Shown here: one piece after another, positions 23,246 to 31,852 of the stretch
How positions within the stretch are numbered: position 1 is the stretch's first letter
How the letters are laid out: each line of letters starts with the position of its first letter
Assembly: GCA_035760965.1 (NCBI GenBank)
Contig: DASTRY010000054.1
Location: forward strand, 1 to 64,000
Length of the DNA stretch: 64,000 bases
Source: JADGHX01 sp035760965
GTDB lineage: Bacteria > Pseudomonadota > Gammaproteobacteria > Steroidobacterales > Steroidobacteraceae
Reading direction: 5' to 3'
Program-made: the position numbers and the translations under genes
The notes under the pieces: generated by a model
The model's input: only the letters and a program-made list of their open reading frames with translations
What the model was told of the DNA's origin: nothing
Databases searched by the model: none

Positions 23246-25245
23246 GCCGCGTCGATCTCGTCGTTCCGGATCTCGGCAACTTCGCCGACGTGCCCGTCAT
23301 CGACGTGCTGGTGAAGCCCGGCGACGTCATCGAAGTCGACACGCCGCTCATCACGCTCGAGACCGACAAGGCGACGATGGACGTGCCCGCGGCGAGCGCG
23401 GGCAAGCTCGTGGAGATCGCGGTGAAGCGCGGCGACAAAGTCTCGAAGGGCACGCTGATCGGGCGCGTCGAGACGGATGCCGCCGGCGCGTCCGCCGCAC
23501 CCGCGGCCTCACCGGCCGAGCCCGCGGCCGATCGCGATCGGGCGGCGAAGCCGCTCGCGAACAACGCGAGCTCGATCGGCGACACGCGTCCGATGACGCG
23601 GCCTGATCTGGCGAGCAACGTGCGGCCGATGGCGCGTCCCGAGAGCGCGGGCGACACCGTTCGCATGCCCGCGCCCGACATGTCGGCCGCGGCGAAGGCG
23701 GCGGCGCAACGCGGCGCGTCCGCGGCAGCGCCCGAAGCGAAAGCGCCCCAGGCGCGCGGACCTGCATCGGTCACGGGAATCGCCGGCAAGCCCACGGCGG
23801 CCGCTCCGGCGACGCCCACCAAGTCCGACGGCAACTTCACGCGCAAGACTCAGATGCTCGTGCTGGGCGCGGGTCCGGCCGGCTATACCGCCGCGTTCCG
23901 CGCGGCCGATCTCGGCATGCAGGTCACGCTCGTCGAGCGCTGGCCGATGCTCGGTGGCGTGTGTCTGAACGTCGGCTGCATCCCGTCGAAGGCGCTGCTG
24001 CACGCGGCCAAGGTCATCGAGGAAGCGCGCGCCATGAGCGCGCACGGCGTGAGCTTCGGCGCGCCCACGATCGATCTCGCGAAGCTGCGCGAGTGGAAGA
24101 CGAGCGTCGTCAAGAAGCTCACCGGCGGACTGAAGCTGCTCGCGAAGCAGCGCAAGGTCGAGGTCGTCCAGGGCGTCGGCAAGTTCGCCGGGCCGAACGT
24201 GCTCGAAGTGACGAGCGATGACGGCAAGGTCGAGCGCATCGGGTTCGACTACTGCATCATCGCCGCGGGTTCGGAGCCGGTGAAGTTGCCGGGCCTGCCG
24301 AACGATCCCCGCATCATCGACTCGACCGGTGCGCTGGAGCTGCCGGCAGACACCAAGCGGCTGCTGGTCGTGGGCGGCGGCATCATCGGACTCGAGATGG
24401 CATGCGTGTACGACGCGCTCGGCGCCAAGGTCAGCGTGGTCGAGCTGATGCCGACTCTCATGCCGGGCTGCGATCCGGATCTCGTGAAGCCGCTGGAGAA
24501 GCGCTTGCGCGCGCGCTACGAGCACATCCTGCTCGGCACCAAGGCGGCGAGCATCGAGGCACGCAAAGAGGGCTTGCGCGTGACCTTCGAGGGACCGAAG
24601 GCGCCCGAGCCGCAGCTGTACGATCGCGTGCTCGTCGCCGTCGGTCGCGTGCCGAACGGCAAGCTCATCAACGCGGAAGCGGCGGGCGTCACGGTCACCG
24701 ATCGCGGCTTCATCCCGGCGGACAAGCAGCTGCGCACCAACGTGCCGCACATCTTCGCCATCGGCGACATCATCGGTCAGCCGATGCTCGCTCACAAAGC
24801 GATGCACGAAGCGAAGGTCGCAGCGGAAGTCGCCGCGGGCGAGAAGCGCGCGTTCGATGTGCGCGCGATTCCGTCGGTTGCGTACACCGATCCGGAGGTG
24901 GCCTGGGCCGGTCTCACCGAGACCGAGGCGCAGGCCAAGGGCATCCCCTACAAGAAAGGCGCGTTTCCGTGGGTGGCGAGCGGGCGCTCGCTCTCGCTCG
25001 GTCGCGACGAGGGGTTCACGAAGCTGCTGTTCGATCCCGAGTCGCACCGGCTGCTCGGCGCAGGCATCGTCGGTCCGAACGCGGGCGAGCTGATCGCGGA
25101 GCTGGTGCTCGGCATCGAGATGGGCGTCGACGCGGCGGATGTGAGCCTTTCGGTGCACCCGCACCCCACGCTCTCCGAGACCGTGGGTCTCGCGGCCGAA
25201 GCCTTCGAAGGGACGCTGACGGACCTGTACATCCCGAAGCGCTGA
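23242..25245 (+). CDS. lpdA: Dihydrolipoyl dehydrogenase E3 with N-terminal lipoyl domain
   Basis: A 667-residue flavoprotein that reoxidises dihydrolipoamide with NAD. Residues 1-78 form a lipoyl domain (Lys43 in ETDKATMD), then comes a ~115-residue Ala/Pro linker with three similar Met-Arg/Pro-rich repeats (TRPMTRPD, VRPMARPE, VRMPAPD). The E3 body starts at ~200: FAD site LGAGPAGYTAAF, redox disulfide CLNVGC, NAD site VGGGIIGLE, and the interface HPHPTLSE with the catalytic His. Lipoyl-E3 fusions are known in several Proteobacteria. GTG at 23242 overlaps the aceF stop. Confidence 0.96.
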   Translation: MSRVDLVVPDLGNFADVPVIDVLVKPGDVIEVDTPLITLETDKATMDVPAASAGKLVEIAVKRGDKVSKGTLIGRVETDAAGASAAPAASPAEPAADRDRAAKPLANNASSIGDTRPMTRPDLASNVRPMARPESAGDTVRMPAPDMSAAAKAAAQRGASAAAPEAKAPQARGPASVTGIAGKPTAAAPATPTKSDGNFTRKTQMLVLGAGPAGYTAAFRAADLGMQVTLVERWPMLGGVCLNVGCIPSKALLHAAKVIEEARAMSAHGVSFGAPTIDLAKLREWKTSVVKKLTGGLKLLAKQRKVEVVQGVGKFAGPNVLEVTSDDGKVERIGFDYCIIAAGSEPVKLPGLPNDPRIIDSTGALELPADTKRLLVVGGGIIGLEMACVYDALGAKVSVVELMPTLMPGCDPDLVKPLEKRLRARYEHILLGTKAASIEARKEGLRVTFEGPKAPEPQLYDRVLVAVGRVPNGKLINAEAAGVTVTDRGFIPADKQLRTNVPHIFAIGDIIGQPMLAHKAMHEAKVAAEVAAGEKRAFDVRAIPSVAYTDPEVAWAGLTETEAQAKGIPYKKGAFPWVASGRSLSLGRDEGFTKLLFDPESHRLLGAGIVGPNAGELIAELVLGIEMGVDAADVSLSVHPHPTLSETVGLAAEAFEGTLTDLYIPKR

Positions 25246-25248
25246 GCG

Positions 25249-25269
25249 GCCGCTTCCTCGCGAAGCGGC
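25249..25269. terminator. Hairpin between convergent lpdA and DUF1841 genes
   Basis: GCCGCTTC and GAAGCGGC form a perfect 8-base stem around a five-base loop, within the 29-base gap between the two stop codons. It is symmetrical, so could serve both transcripts. There is no T-tract, so Rho or RNA processing may be needed. Confidence 0.4.
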
Positions 25270-25274
25270 GCGCG

Positions 25275-25706
25275 TCAGAGCGTTCGCAGCTTCTCGAGAT
25301 ACGCCTGCTCGTCCGGCGCGCGGCCCGAGCGCTGCGCTTCCCATAGCGTCGCGGCGAGGACTTCGAGCATCGTGTGCTCCGCGGAGTGCGCGTCGCCGAG
25401 GCGTGCCGTCAGCGCGCGATGCACCTCGGCGATGCCGTGCGGGCGGTCCGTCGCCACCTGCTCGCGGATCGCGAGATGCAGACCCATGTGGAGGAACGGG
25501 TTCTGCCGCCCGCTTTCGGGCGTGAACTCGGCGGCGATCGCCGCTTCACCCGCTTCGATGACGTCGAGATATTCCGGATGCTCGGCGATCACCGCCGCCA
25601 GCTGCGCTTCCAGCGGCTCGAGCGGTTGCTTCGCGCTGAACTTGCGCCACGCGTCGAGATACATGCGACGCATCTGCTCGCGCGATTGTCCGGCGAAGAA
25701 GGCCAT
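25275..25706 (-). CDS. DUF1841 family protein
   Basis: A 143-residue soluble protein. The opening FFAGQSREQMRRMYLDAWRK, the central NPFLHMGLHLAIREQ and the HTMLEVLAATLWEAQ block identify the DUF1841 family, which has no established function. No catalytic motif can be seen. It sits 14 bases after nth, and the nth-DUF1841 pairing occurs in related genomes as far as I recall. A direct link to DNA repair is not shown. Confidence 0.85.
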   Translation of the reverse strand: MAFFAGQSREQMRRMYLDAWRKFSAKQPLEPLEAQLAAVIAEHPEYLDVIEAGEAAIAAEFTPESGRQNPFLHMGLHLAIREQVATDRPHGIAEVHRALTARLGDAHSAEHTMLEVLAATLWEAQRSGRAPDEQAYLEKLRTL

Positions 25707-25720
25707 GACGGTGCCCGTGT

Positions 25721-26680
25721 TCAGTCGCGCCGCGCGCGCGAGCCGCCGCCTGCCGTGCGCGACGCGCTGCCGCGGGCCCGGCCCGCGCGTTCCGCTTTGC
25801 GTGAGCCCTTGGTCGAGCTCGACGGAGCTGCGGCGCCATCCCTTGCGGCTTTGGCAGCCGTGCGTGGCGAAGGCTTCTTGGTCGCACCCACGGTGGATTT
25901 CCCGCGTGCCGGCTTGCGCACCGCCGCCGGCGCAACGTCGCGCGCCGGTCCGCGGCTCGCCAGCCCGGCCGCCGCGAGAGTCTCATCACCCGCGCGCGTG
26001 CCGCGCTTCGCGTGCGCGACCGGTGCCTCCGATTTCGGCAAATCCTTCGGCGGCGTCTTGTGCGGGTACTCGCACAGGTCGGCGATGATGCACTTCGGAC
26101 ACGCAGGCGTGCGCGCGACGCAGACGTAACGCCCGTGCAGGATCAGCCAGTGATGCGCGTCCTTCTTGTACTCGTCCGGAATCACCTCGTTGAGCTGCTC
26201 CTCGACCGTCCGCGGATCCTTGCCTTCGGCCAACCCCGTGCGGTTCGCGACCCGCAAGACGTGCGTATCGACCGCGATGGTCGATTCGCCGAACACCATG
26301 TTGAGGATGATGTTCGCGGTCTTGCGCCCCACGCCGGGCAAGGCTTCGAGCGACTCGCGGTCGCGCGGCACCTCCCCGCCGTGCTTTTCGACGATCGCGC
26401 GGCAGAGCTCGATGAGGTTCTTCGACTTCTGGTTGTACATCCCCGCGGGCTTGATGTACGGCTTCACGCCTTCGACCCCGAGCGCGAGGATCGCCTGCGG
26501 GGTGTTCGCGACGGGAAACAGCTTGCGCGTCGCAGCGTTCACGCTCTTGTCCGTCGTGTGCGCCGAGAGCATTACCGCAACGAGCAGCTCGAAGGGCGTC
26601 GAATACTCGAGCTCCGTCGTCGGATGCGGATTGGCCTGCTGCAGTCGGCGGAAGATTGCGCGAACGCGTGATGGATGCAT
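25721..26680 (-). CDS. nth: Endonuclease III with long basic C-terminal tail
   Basis: A 319-residue bifunctional DNA glycosylase/AP lyase that removes oxidised pyrimidines. The core (~1-211) has the helix-hairpin-helix LPGVGRKTA, catalytic Lys120 and Asp138 (VDTHV). The [4Fe-4S] cysteines are at 187, 194, 197 and 203, the same numbering as the E. coli enzyme. After residue ~211 there is an unusual ~108-residue tail very rich in Lys, Arg, Ala, Ser and Pro, absent in E. coli Nth. The tail may bind DNA; this is inference. It follows rnfB by 6 bases. Confidence 0.96.
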   Translation of the reverse strand: MHPSRVRAIFRRLQQANPHPTTELEYSTPFELLVAVMLSAHTTDKSVNAATRKLFPVANTPQAILALGVEGVKPYIKPAGMYNQKSKNLIELCRAIVEKHGGEVPRDRESLEALPGVGRKTANIILNMVFGESTIAVDTHVLRVANRTGLAEGKDPRTVEEQLNEVIPDEYKKDAHHWLILHGRYVCVARTPACPKCIIADLCEYPHKTPPKDLPKSEAPVAHAKRGTRAGDETLAAAGLASRGPARDVAPAAVRKPARGKSTVGATKKPSPRTAAKAARDGAAAPSSSTKGSRKAERAGRARGSASRTAGGGSRARRD

Positions 26681-26686
26681 GGCGGC

Positions 26687-27238
26687 TCAACCTTGGGCAG
26701 CGGCGACTCGTTTGCGGGCGCTCAGCAGCTCGGCGTGCTCCCGCTCGCGGCGAGCGATCCGGGCATTCCGCGCCTCGAAGCGCGCGCGATTGAGATGAGC
26801 AGGCGGCGCGGGCGGAGCACCGGCCAGTGATTCACGCGGCACCATCGCGATGCAATCGACCGGGCAAGGCGCGACGCACAGCTCGCAGCCGGTGCACACC
26901 TCGACGAGCACGGTGTGCATCCGCTTGCGTGTGCCGACGATCGCGTCGACGGGGCATGGCGGGAGGCACTTCGCGCAGCCGATGCACATTTCTTCATCGA
27001 TCAGCGCGACGAGCGCGGGACCTTCCACGCCGTTCGCCGGGTTCAGCGGTAACGGCGCGCGGCCGAGCAGCTTCGCGAGCGCGTCGATGGTGGCTGCGCC
27101 GCCGGGCGGGCACTGGTTGATCTGCGCCTCGCCGCTCGCGATGGCTTCCGCGTACGGCCTGCAGCCCGAATAGCCGCAGCGTGTGCACTGAGTCTGCGGC
27201 AGCAGCGCGTCGATGTCCTGTGCGGAAACCGCGGTCAC
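26687..27238 (-). CDS. rnfB: RnfB-like ferredoxin protein
   Basis: A 183-residue electron carrier. An N-terminal four-Cys Fe-S motif (Cys18, 21, 26 and 43) matches the RnfB cluster domain, followed by two [4Fe-4S] ferredoxin motifs: CIGCAKCLPPCP and CTGCELCVAPCP. A charged tail ends the protein. It lacks the N-terminal membrane helix of full RnfB, and no rnfA, C, D, G or E gene is in the window, so it probably works as a soluble ferredoxin rather than in a Rnf complex here. The GTG start overlaps the metG stop, and nth is downstream; electron delivery to a nearby Fe-S enzyme is speculative. Confidence 0.85.
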   Translation of the reverse strand: MTAVSAQDIDALLPQTQCTRCGYSGCRPYAEAIASGEAQINQCPPGGAATIDALAKLLGRAPLPLNPANGVEGPALVALIDEEMCIGCAKCLPPCPVDAIVGTRKRMHTVLVEVCTGCELCVAPCPVDCIAMVPRESLAGAPPAPPAHLNRARFEARNARIARREREHAELLSARKRVAAAQG

Positions 27239-29349
27239 GTCACCCTCATGCCCGGCGTGGCGCCGCTGTCGGGCTCGAGCAGGTAGACACCGGGGCCTGC
27301 GTCGCCGCTCGCGGCGAGCACCATACCTTCGGAGACGCCGAACTTCATCTTGCGAGGCGCAAGGTTCGCGACGACGACGGTGAGCCGGCCCTTGAGCTTC
27401 TCCGGGTCGTACGCCGCTTTGATGCCGGAGAAGACGGTCCGGGTTTCCGTGCCCAGGTCCAGCGTGAGTTTCAGGAGCTTGTCGGAGCCCTCGACGGGCT
27501 CGGCATTCACGATCCTCGCGACGCGCAGGTCGACCTTCATGAAATCGTCGATCGACAGCACCCCATTGCCCTCTGCGGCCTTCGCGGGCGAGCGCGCGTC
27601 GGCTTTGCTCGCCTTACCCGCCGCACCGCCGGCCGCTGACTTGGGAGCTGCGGCAGCAGTAGAAGCTGCAGCACTCGGCTCGAACAGCGCATCCATCTGC
27701 TTGGCGTCTACGCGAGTCATCAGGTGCTTGTACGCGTTGATCTTGTGATCGACGAGCAGCGCGCCGGCATCATCCCACTTCAGCGGCGGGATGTTCAGGA
27801 ACTCCTCGACCGCCCGCGCCACGTCGGGCAGCACCGGCTTGAGGTACAGCGTCAGCAGGCGAAACACGTTCAAGCTGACGGTGCACACCTCGTGCAGCCG
27901 CGCATCGTTCGCACGATCCTTCGCGAGATCCCACGGCGCGTTCTGCGCGATGTAGGCGTTCGCGGCGTCCGCGGCCGTCATCACCTCGCGGATCGCCTTG
28001 CCGAACTCGCGCTGCTCGTACAGCTCGGCGATGCGCGCGGACGCGGCCTGCAGATCCCGCAGCAATGCGTTGTCGAGCGGCCCCGCGGCGAGCTTGCCGC
28101 CGAAGCGCTTGTCGATGAAGCCGGCCGTGCGGCTCGCGATGTTCACATACTTGCCGATGAGATCGCTGTTGATGCGCGCGATGAAATCGTCCGGATTGAA
28201 GTCGATGTCCTCGACGTTCGCGTTCAGCTTCGCGTCGATGTAGTACCGCAGCCATTCCGGATTCATCCCGAGATCCAGATAGCGCAGCGGCGAGAGACCC
28301 GTGCCGCGCGTCTTCGACATCTTGTCGCCGGAGAGCGTGAGGAAGCCGTGCACGTACACGTGCGTCGGCGGCCGATACGGCGCGCCGGCGAACTTCAGCA
28401 TCGCCGGCCAGAAGAGCGTGTGGAAATAGATGATGTCCTTGCCGATGAAGTGGACCTGCTCGACATCCGGCGCGGAGAGGAACTCCTCGAACGAGCGCGG
28501 TTCACCCTTGGCGCGCGCCTTGCCCGCGGCGAAATAGCTCTTCAGCGAAGCGAGATAGCCGATCGGGGCATCGAGCCACACGTAGAAGTACTTGCCCGGC
28601 ACGTCCGGAATCGGAATGCCGAAGTAGGGCGCATCGCGCGAGATGTCCCAGTCGGCGAGCGGCTCATCGCCGCGGCCCTGCAGCCACTCCTTCGCCTTGT
28701 TGACGACGGCCGGTTGCAGCCGACCCGGCGTCTCGAGCCATCCCGTCAGGAACGCGACGCACTCCGGGTCCGAAATGCGCAAGAAGAGGTGGTCCGACGT
28801 GCGCAGCTCGGGACGCGTGCCCGACAGCGTCGAGTAGGGATTGATGAGATCGGTCGGCGCGTTGACGATGCTGCAGCTCTCGCAGGCATCGGCATATTGA
28901 TCCGGCGCGTGACAGTTCGGGCACTCGCCCTTGATGTAGCGATCCGCGAGGAACATCTGCTTCACGGGGTCGTAGAACTGCTCGACGGGCTTCCAGTAGA
29001 CGAGCCCCGCGCGCTTCAGCCGCCGATAGATGTCCTGCGACAGCTCCGTGTTCTCCGGCGAGTCGGTCGAGTGCCAGTGATCGAAGCTGATGTGAAAGCC
29101 TTCGAGATAGCGCGCGCGGCCGGCCGCGACACGCGCCACCAGCTCCTGCGGCGTGATGCCCTCGGCTTCGGCTTTGAGCATGATCGGCGCGCCGTGCGCG
29201 TCGTCCGCGCCCACGAAGTGCACGGTGGCGCCGCGCATGCGCTGGAAGCGCACCCAGGTGTCCACCTGGATGTACTCCATGATGTGTCCGATGTGGAGCG
29301 GCCCGTTGGCGTAGGGCAGAGCAGATGTGACGAAGAGATTGCGCGACAT
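27235..29349 (-). CDS. metG: Methionyl-tRNA synthetase
   Basis: A 704-residue class I synthetase that charges initiator and elongator tRNA-Met. The HIGH motif occurs as HIGH in GPLHIGHIMEY and the KMSKS loop as KMSKT. A zinc knuckle is visible (CPNCHAPDQYADACESC). After the anticodon domain there is a ~40-residue Ala/Lys-rich linker and a C-terminal EMAPII-type tRNA-binding domain (~600-704) that also dimerises the enzyme. Order and length match the long bacterial form. It overlaps rnfB by four bases (GTGA). Confidence 0.98.
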   Translation of the reverse strand: MSRNLFVTSALPYANGPLHIGHIMEYIQVDTWVRFQRMRGATVHFVGADDAHGAPIMLKAEAEGITPQELVARVAAGRARYLEGFHISFDHWHSTDSPENTELSQDIYRRLKRAGLVYWKPVEQFYDPVKQMFLADRYIKGECPNCHAPDQYADACESCSIVNAPTDLINPYSTLSGTRPELRTSDHLFLRISDPECVAFLTGWLETPGRLQPAVVNKAKEWLQGRGDEPLADWDISRDAPYFGIPIPDVPGKYFYVWLDAPIGYLASLKSYFAAGKARAKGEPRSFEEFLSAPDVEQVHFIGKDIIYFHTLFWPAMLKFAGAPYRPPTHVYVHGFLTLSGDKMSKTRGTGLSPLRYLDLGMNPEWLRYYIDAKLNANVEDIDFNPDDFIARINSDLIGKYVNIASRTAGFIDKRFGGKLAAGPLDNALLRDLQAASARIAELYEQREFGKAIREVMTAADAANAYIAQNAPWDLAKDRANDARLHEVCTVSLNVFRLLTLYLKPVLPDVARAVEEFLNIPPLKWDDAGALLVDHKINAYKHLMTRVDAKQMDALFEPSAAASTAAAAPKSAAGGAAGKASKADARSPAKAAEGNGVLSIDDFMKVDLRVARIVNAEPVEGSDKLLKLTLDLGTETRTVFSGIKAAYDPEKLKGRLTVVVANLAPRKMKFGVSEGMVLAASGDAGPGVYLLEPDSGATPGMRVT

Positions 29350-29382
29350 CCCCGTAGTTTACAGGGCGTGGCGCCTCGCCGG

Positions 29383-30444
29383 TCAGCCGTTGTCCTTGAC
29401 GGCCTCGAACTTCGCCTTGTTGATGGCCTTCTTGTAGGCCTCTTTGCCCGTGATCTGGCGCGAGTCGAGCAGCTGCTGGATGGCCGTGTCCATGGTGCGC
29501 ATGCCGTTCGCACCGCCCGCCTGCATCACGTTCTCGAGCTGATCGAGCTTGCCCTGGCGGATGAGGTTCGCGGCGGCCGGCGTGTTCACCAGAATCTCGA
29601 GCGCGGCCACGCGGCCGGACTTGTCGGCCTTCTGCAGGAGCTGCTGCGAGATCACCCCGCGCAGCGAGGTCGAGAGCATGGTGCGCACGTGGCTCTGCTT
29701 GTCCGAGGGAAACACGTTGACCATGCGGTCGACGGTCTGTGCGGCACCGTTCGTATGCAGCGTTCCCATGACCAGGATGCCCATCTCGGCGGCCGTCACC
29801 GCGATGCTCATCGTCTCGAGATCGCGCAACTCGCCGACGAGGATGACGTCCGGGTCCTCGCGCAGGGCCGAATGCAGCGCGTGCGCGAAGCTCTGACTGT
29901 GGACGCCGATCTCGCGCTGGCTGATGAGGCAGCTCTTGCGCTGGTGCACGAACTCGATCGGGTCCTCGATCGTGAGGATGTGCCCCTTCACGCGCGTGTT
30001 GATGTCGTCGATCATCGCCGCGAGCGTGGTCGACTTGCCCGAGCCCGTCTTGCCGGTGACGAGAATGAGCCCCTGGTTCGCGCGGCACATCTGCCGCACC
30101 GAGTCGGGCAGCTTCAGCTCATCGAGCGTGAACGCCTTCGAGGGGATCGCCCGGAACACCGCGCCCATGCCGTTCAGCTGCCGCATCACGTTCACGCGGA
30201 AGCGGCCGCGCTCGGGCAGCGTGTACGCGAAGTCCGCGCCGTCCTTCTCCTCGAAGCGGTCGACCGCGGTCTTCGGCATGATCTCGTAGAGCGCATCGCG
30301 CACGAACGTCGGCTCGAGCCGTTCGGGGCGCAGCGTGCTCAGATCGCCGTACAGGCGGATGCGCGCCGGATCGCCCGCGATGAAGTGCAGGTCCGAGCCG
30401 CGCTTGTCGAGCACTTCGTTGAGGTAGCTGTCGATGGCCGCCAC
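29383..30444 (-). CDS. PilT-family type IV pilus retraction ATPase (first)
   Basis: A 353-residue hexameric secretion ATPase of the PilT/PilU group. The N-terminal PAS-like domain has GSDLHFIAGDPARIRLYGDL. The core has Walker A GKTGSGKST, an Asp box (TIEDPIEFVH), Walker B (DPDVILVGELRDLET) and a His box (GTLHTNGAAQ). A basic C-terminal helix ends it. It would pull pilin subunits from the pilus base. It lies 11 bases after a second PilT-like gene and close to a HEAT-repeat kinase. No other pil genes are in view. Whether it is the orthologue of PilT or PilU cannot be settled here. Confidence 0.93.
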   Translation of the reverse strand: MAAIDSYLNEVLDKRGSDLHFIAGDPARIRLYGDLSTLRPERLEPTFVRDALYEIMPKTAVDRFEEKDGADFAYTLPERGRFRVNVMRQLNGMGAVFRAIPSKAFTLDELKLPDSVRQMCRANQGLILVTGKTGSGKSTTLAAMIDDINTRVKGHILTIEDPIEFVHQRKSCLISQREIGVHSQSFAHALHSALREDPDVILVGELRDLETMSIAVTAAEMGILVMGTLHTNGAAQTVDRMVNVFPSDKQSHVRTMLSTSLRGVISQQLLQKADKSGRVAALEILVNTPAAANLIRQGKLDQLENVMQAGGANGMRTMDTAIQQLLDSRQITGKEAYKKAINKAKFEAVKDNG

Positions 30445-30455
30445 GTCGCGAATCC

Positions 30456-31580
30456 TCAGCCGGAGGAGGCCGCCGTCGTGCCGGTGGGCGGCATCGCGAC
30501 GTCGAGCTTCGGCAGCATGCTCGTGTCCGTCACGAAGCGCTGGAAGAGGCGCTTGTCGCTCGCGTAGGAGTAGGCATCGTCCGGATCGATCTCGCGCGCC
30601 TGGATCGCGGCGAGCAGCGCCTGATCGAGCACCTGCATGCCGTACTCGCGGCCGGTCTGCAGCTGCGCAGGGATCTGGTGTGTCTGATCCGACTGGATCA
30701 GCTTCGCGATCGCTTTCGTCATCACCATGACCTCGCAGATCGCGCGGCGGCCGCGCCCGTCCGACGTCTTGACCAGCACCTGCGTGACCACGGCGAGCAG
30801 GCTCTGCGCGAGGAAGCTCTTGGTCTGCTCGCGCTCCTCGACCGGCAGCGCGTCGATGATGCGGTCGATCGTCTTCACGGCGCCGGTCGTGTGCAGCGTG
30901 CCGAGCACGAGGTGGCCGGTCTCCGCGGCGGTCATCGCCATCGAGATGGTCTCGGCATCGCGCAGCTCGCCGACGAGGATGACGTCGGGGTCCTCGCGCA
31001 TCGCCGCGCGCACGCCTTCCGCGAAGCTCGGGATGTGCGTGTTCAGCTCGCGCTGGATGACCTGGCTCTGCTTGCTGCGGTGGACGAACTCGATCGGGTC
31101 CTCGAGGCTGATGATGTTCAGCTTCCGGGTCTGGTTCAGGTGATCGATCATCGCCGCGAGCGTCGTCGACTTGCCCGTGCCGGTGGAGCCCGTCACGAGG
31201 ATCATGCCCTGGTGATAGTCGCAGAGCTTCGTGACGATCGGCGGCAGCTGCAGCTTCTCGAGCGTCGGCACTTCCGAGGGGATGGCCCGGAAGGTCGCCC
31301 CGATGCCCGTCTCCTTGCGGAACACGTTCACGCGGAAGCGCCCGCCCTCGGACGAGACGTACGAGAAGTCGAGATCATTGCCCTTCGCGAAGTACTCCGC
31401 CTGATTGCGGGTCAGGATCTCGGTGAGATAGCCCTCGAGCTCCGCGGCGCGCAGGTCACGAAACTTGATGGGCAGCAGGTCGCCATGCATGCGCAGCATC
31501 GGCGGGATGCCGACGGCGAGGTGGATATCCGAGCAGCCCTGCTGTGTGCCGAGCTTCAGGAACGCGTCGATGCGCGCCAA
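30456..31580 (-). CDS. PilT/PilU-family ATPase (second)
   Basis: A 374-residue paralogue of the downstream protein. It has GCSDIHLAVGIPPMLRMHGD in the N-terminal domain, Walker A GSTGTGKST, LEDPIEFVH, DPDVILVGELRDAET and GTLHTTGAVK. The C-terminal extension (~40 residues, including KRLFQRFVTD and MLPKLD) recalls PilU, whereas the active-site boxes are closer to PilT. A pair such as this usually includes a strong motor and a helper. The 272-base space before it carries no obvious gene. It is transcribed in the same direction as the HEAT-kinase gene upstream. Confidence 0.92.
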   Translation of the reverse strand: MARIDAFLKLGTQQGCSDIHLAVGIPPMLRMHGDLLPIKFRDLRAAELEGYLTEILTRNQAEYFAKGNDLDFSYVSSEGGRFRVNVFRKETGIGATFRAIPSEVPTLEKLQLPPIVTKLCDYHQGMILVTGSTGTGKSTTLAAMIDHLNQTRKLNIISLEDPIEFVHRSKQSQVIQRELNTHIPSFAEGVRAAMREDPDVILVGELRDAETISMAMTAAETGHLVLGTLHTTGAVKTIDRIIDALPVEEREQTKSFLAQSLLAVVTQVLVKTSDGRGRRAICEVMVMTKAIAKLIQSDQTHQIPAQLQTGREYGMQVLDQALLAAIQAREIDPDDAYSYASDKRLFQRFVTDTSMLPKLDVAMPPTGTTAASSG

Positions 31581-31852
31581 GGACTTAGACCTCCGGGGTG
31601 ATGGCCGAGCTTTGCCGGATTGAGCCCGGCCCGGTGCGATGGATCAAGCAGTTGCGCACGAAAATTTGACGTAACGCACGAACTTTCGCAAGCCGCCGGC
31701 GGGTGGAGCCTGCACATCGGAGCGTGACCCATTGGCGCAGCGGGGGTGCGCGCCGCGGCGGCCTGTGCCGACGGAATCGCGCGCGCCGCGATCCGATCGT
31801 CGGCCCGCGGCCGGATGCGCCGTCAGCCCGTTTGCGCCACGCGGCGCGCCGC

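Noticed and set aside
27724..30567. 947-codon plus-strand open frame covering metG and a PilT-like gene
   Set aside because: It crosses two well-defined minus-strand genes and their intergenic gap, and the protein has no fold signature.
31581..31852. Possible small gene or RNA in the 272-base gap between the kinase and PilT-like genes
   Set aside because: No frame with a start, ribosome binding site and plausible composition, and no tRNA-like or strong hairpin structure; only a short imperfect GCACGAA repeat near 31655-31685.
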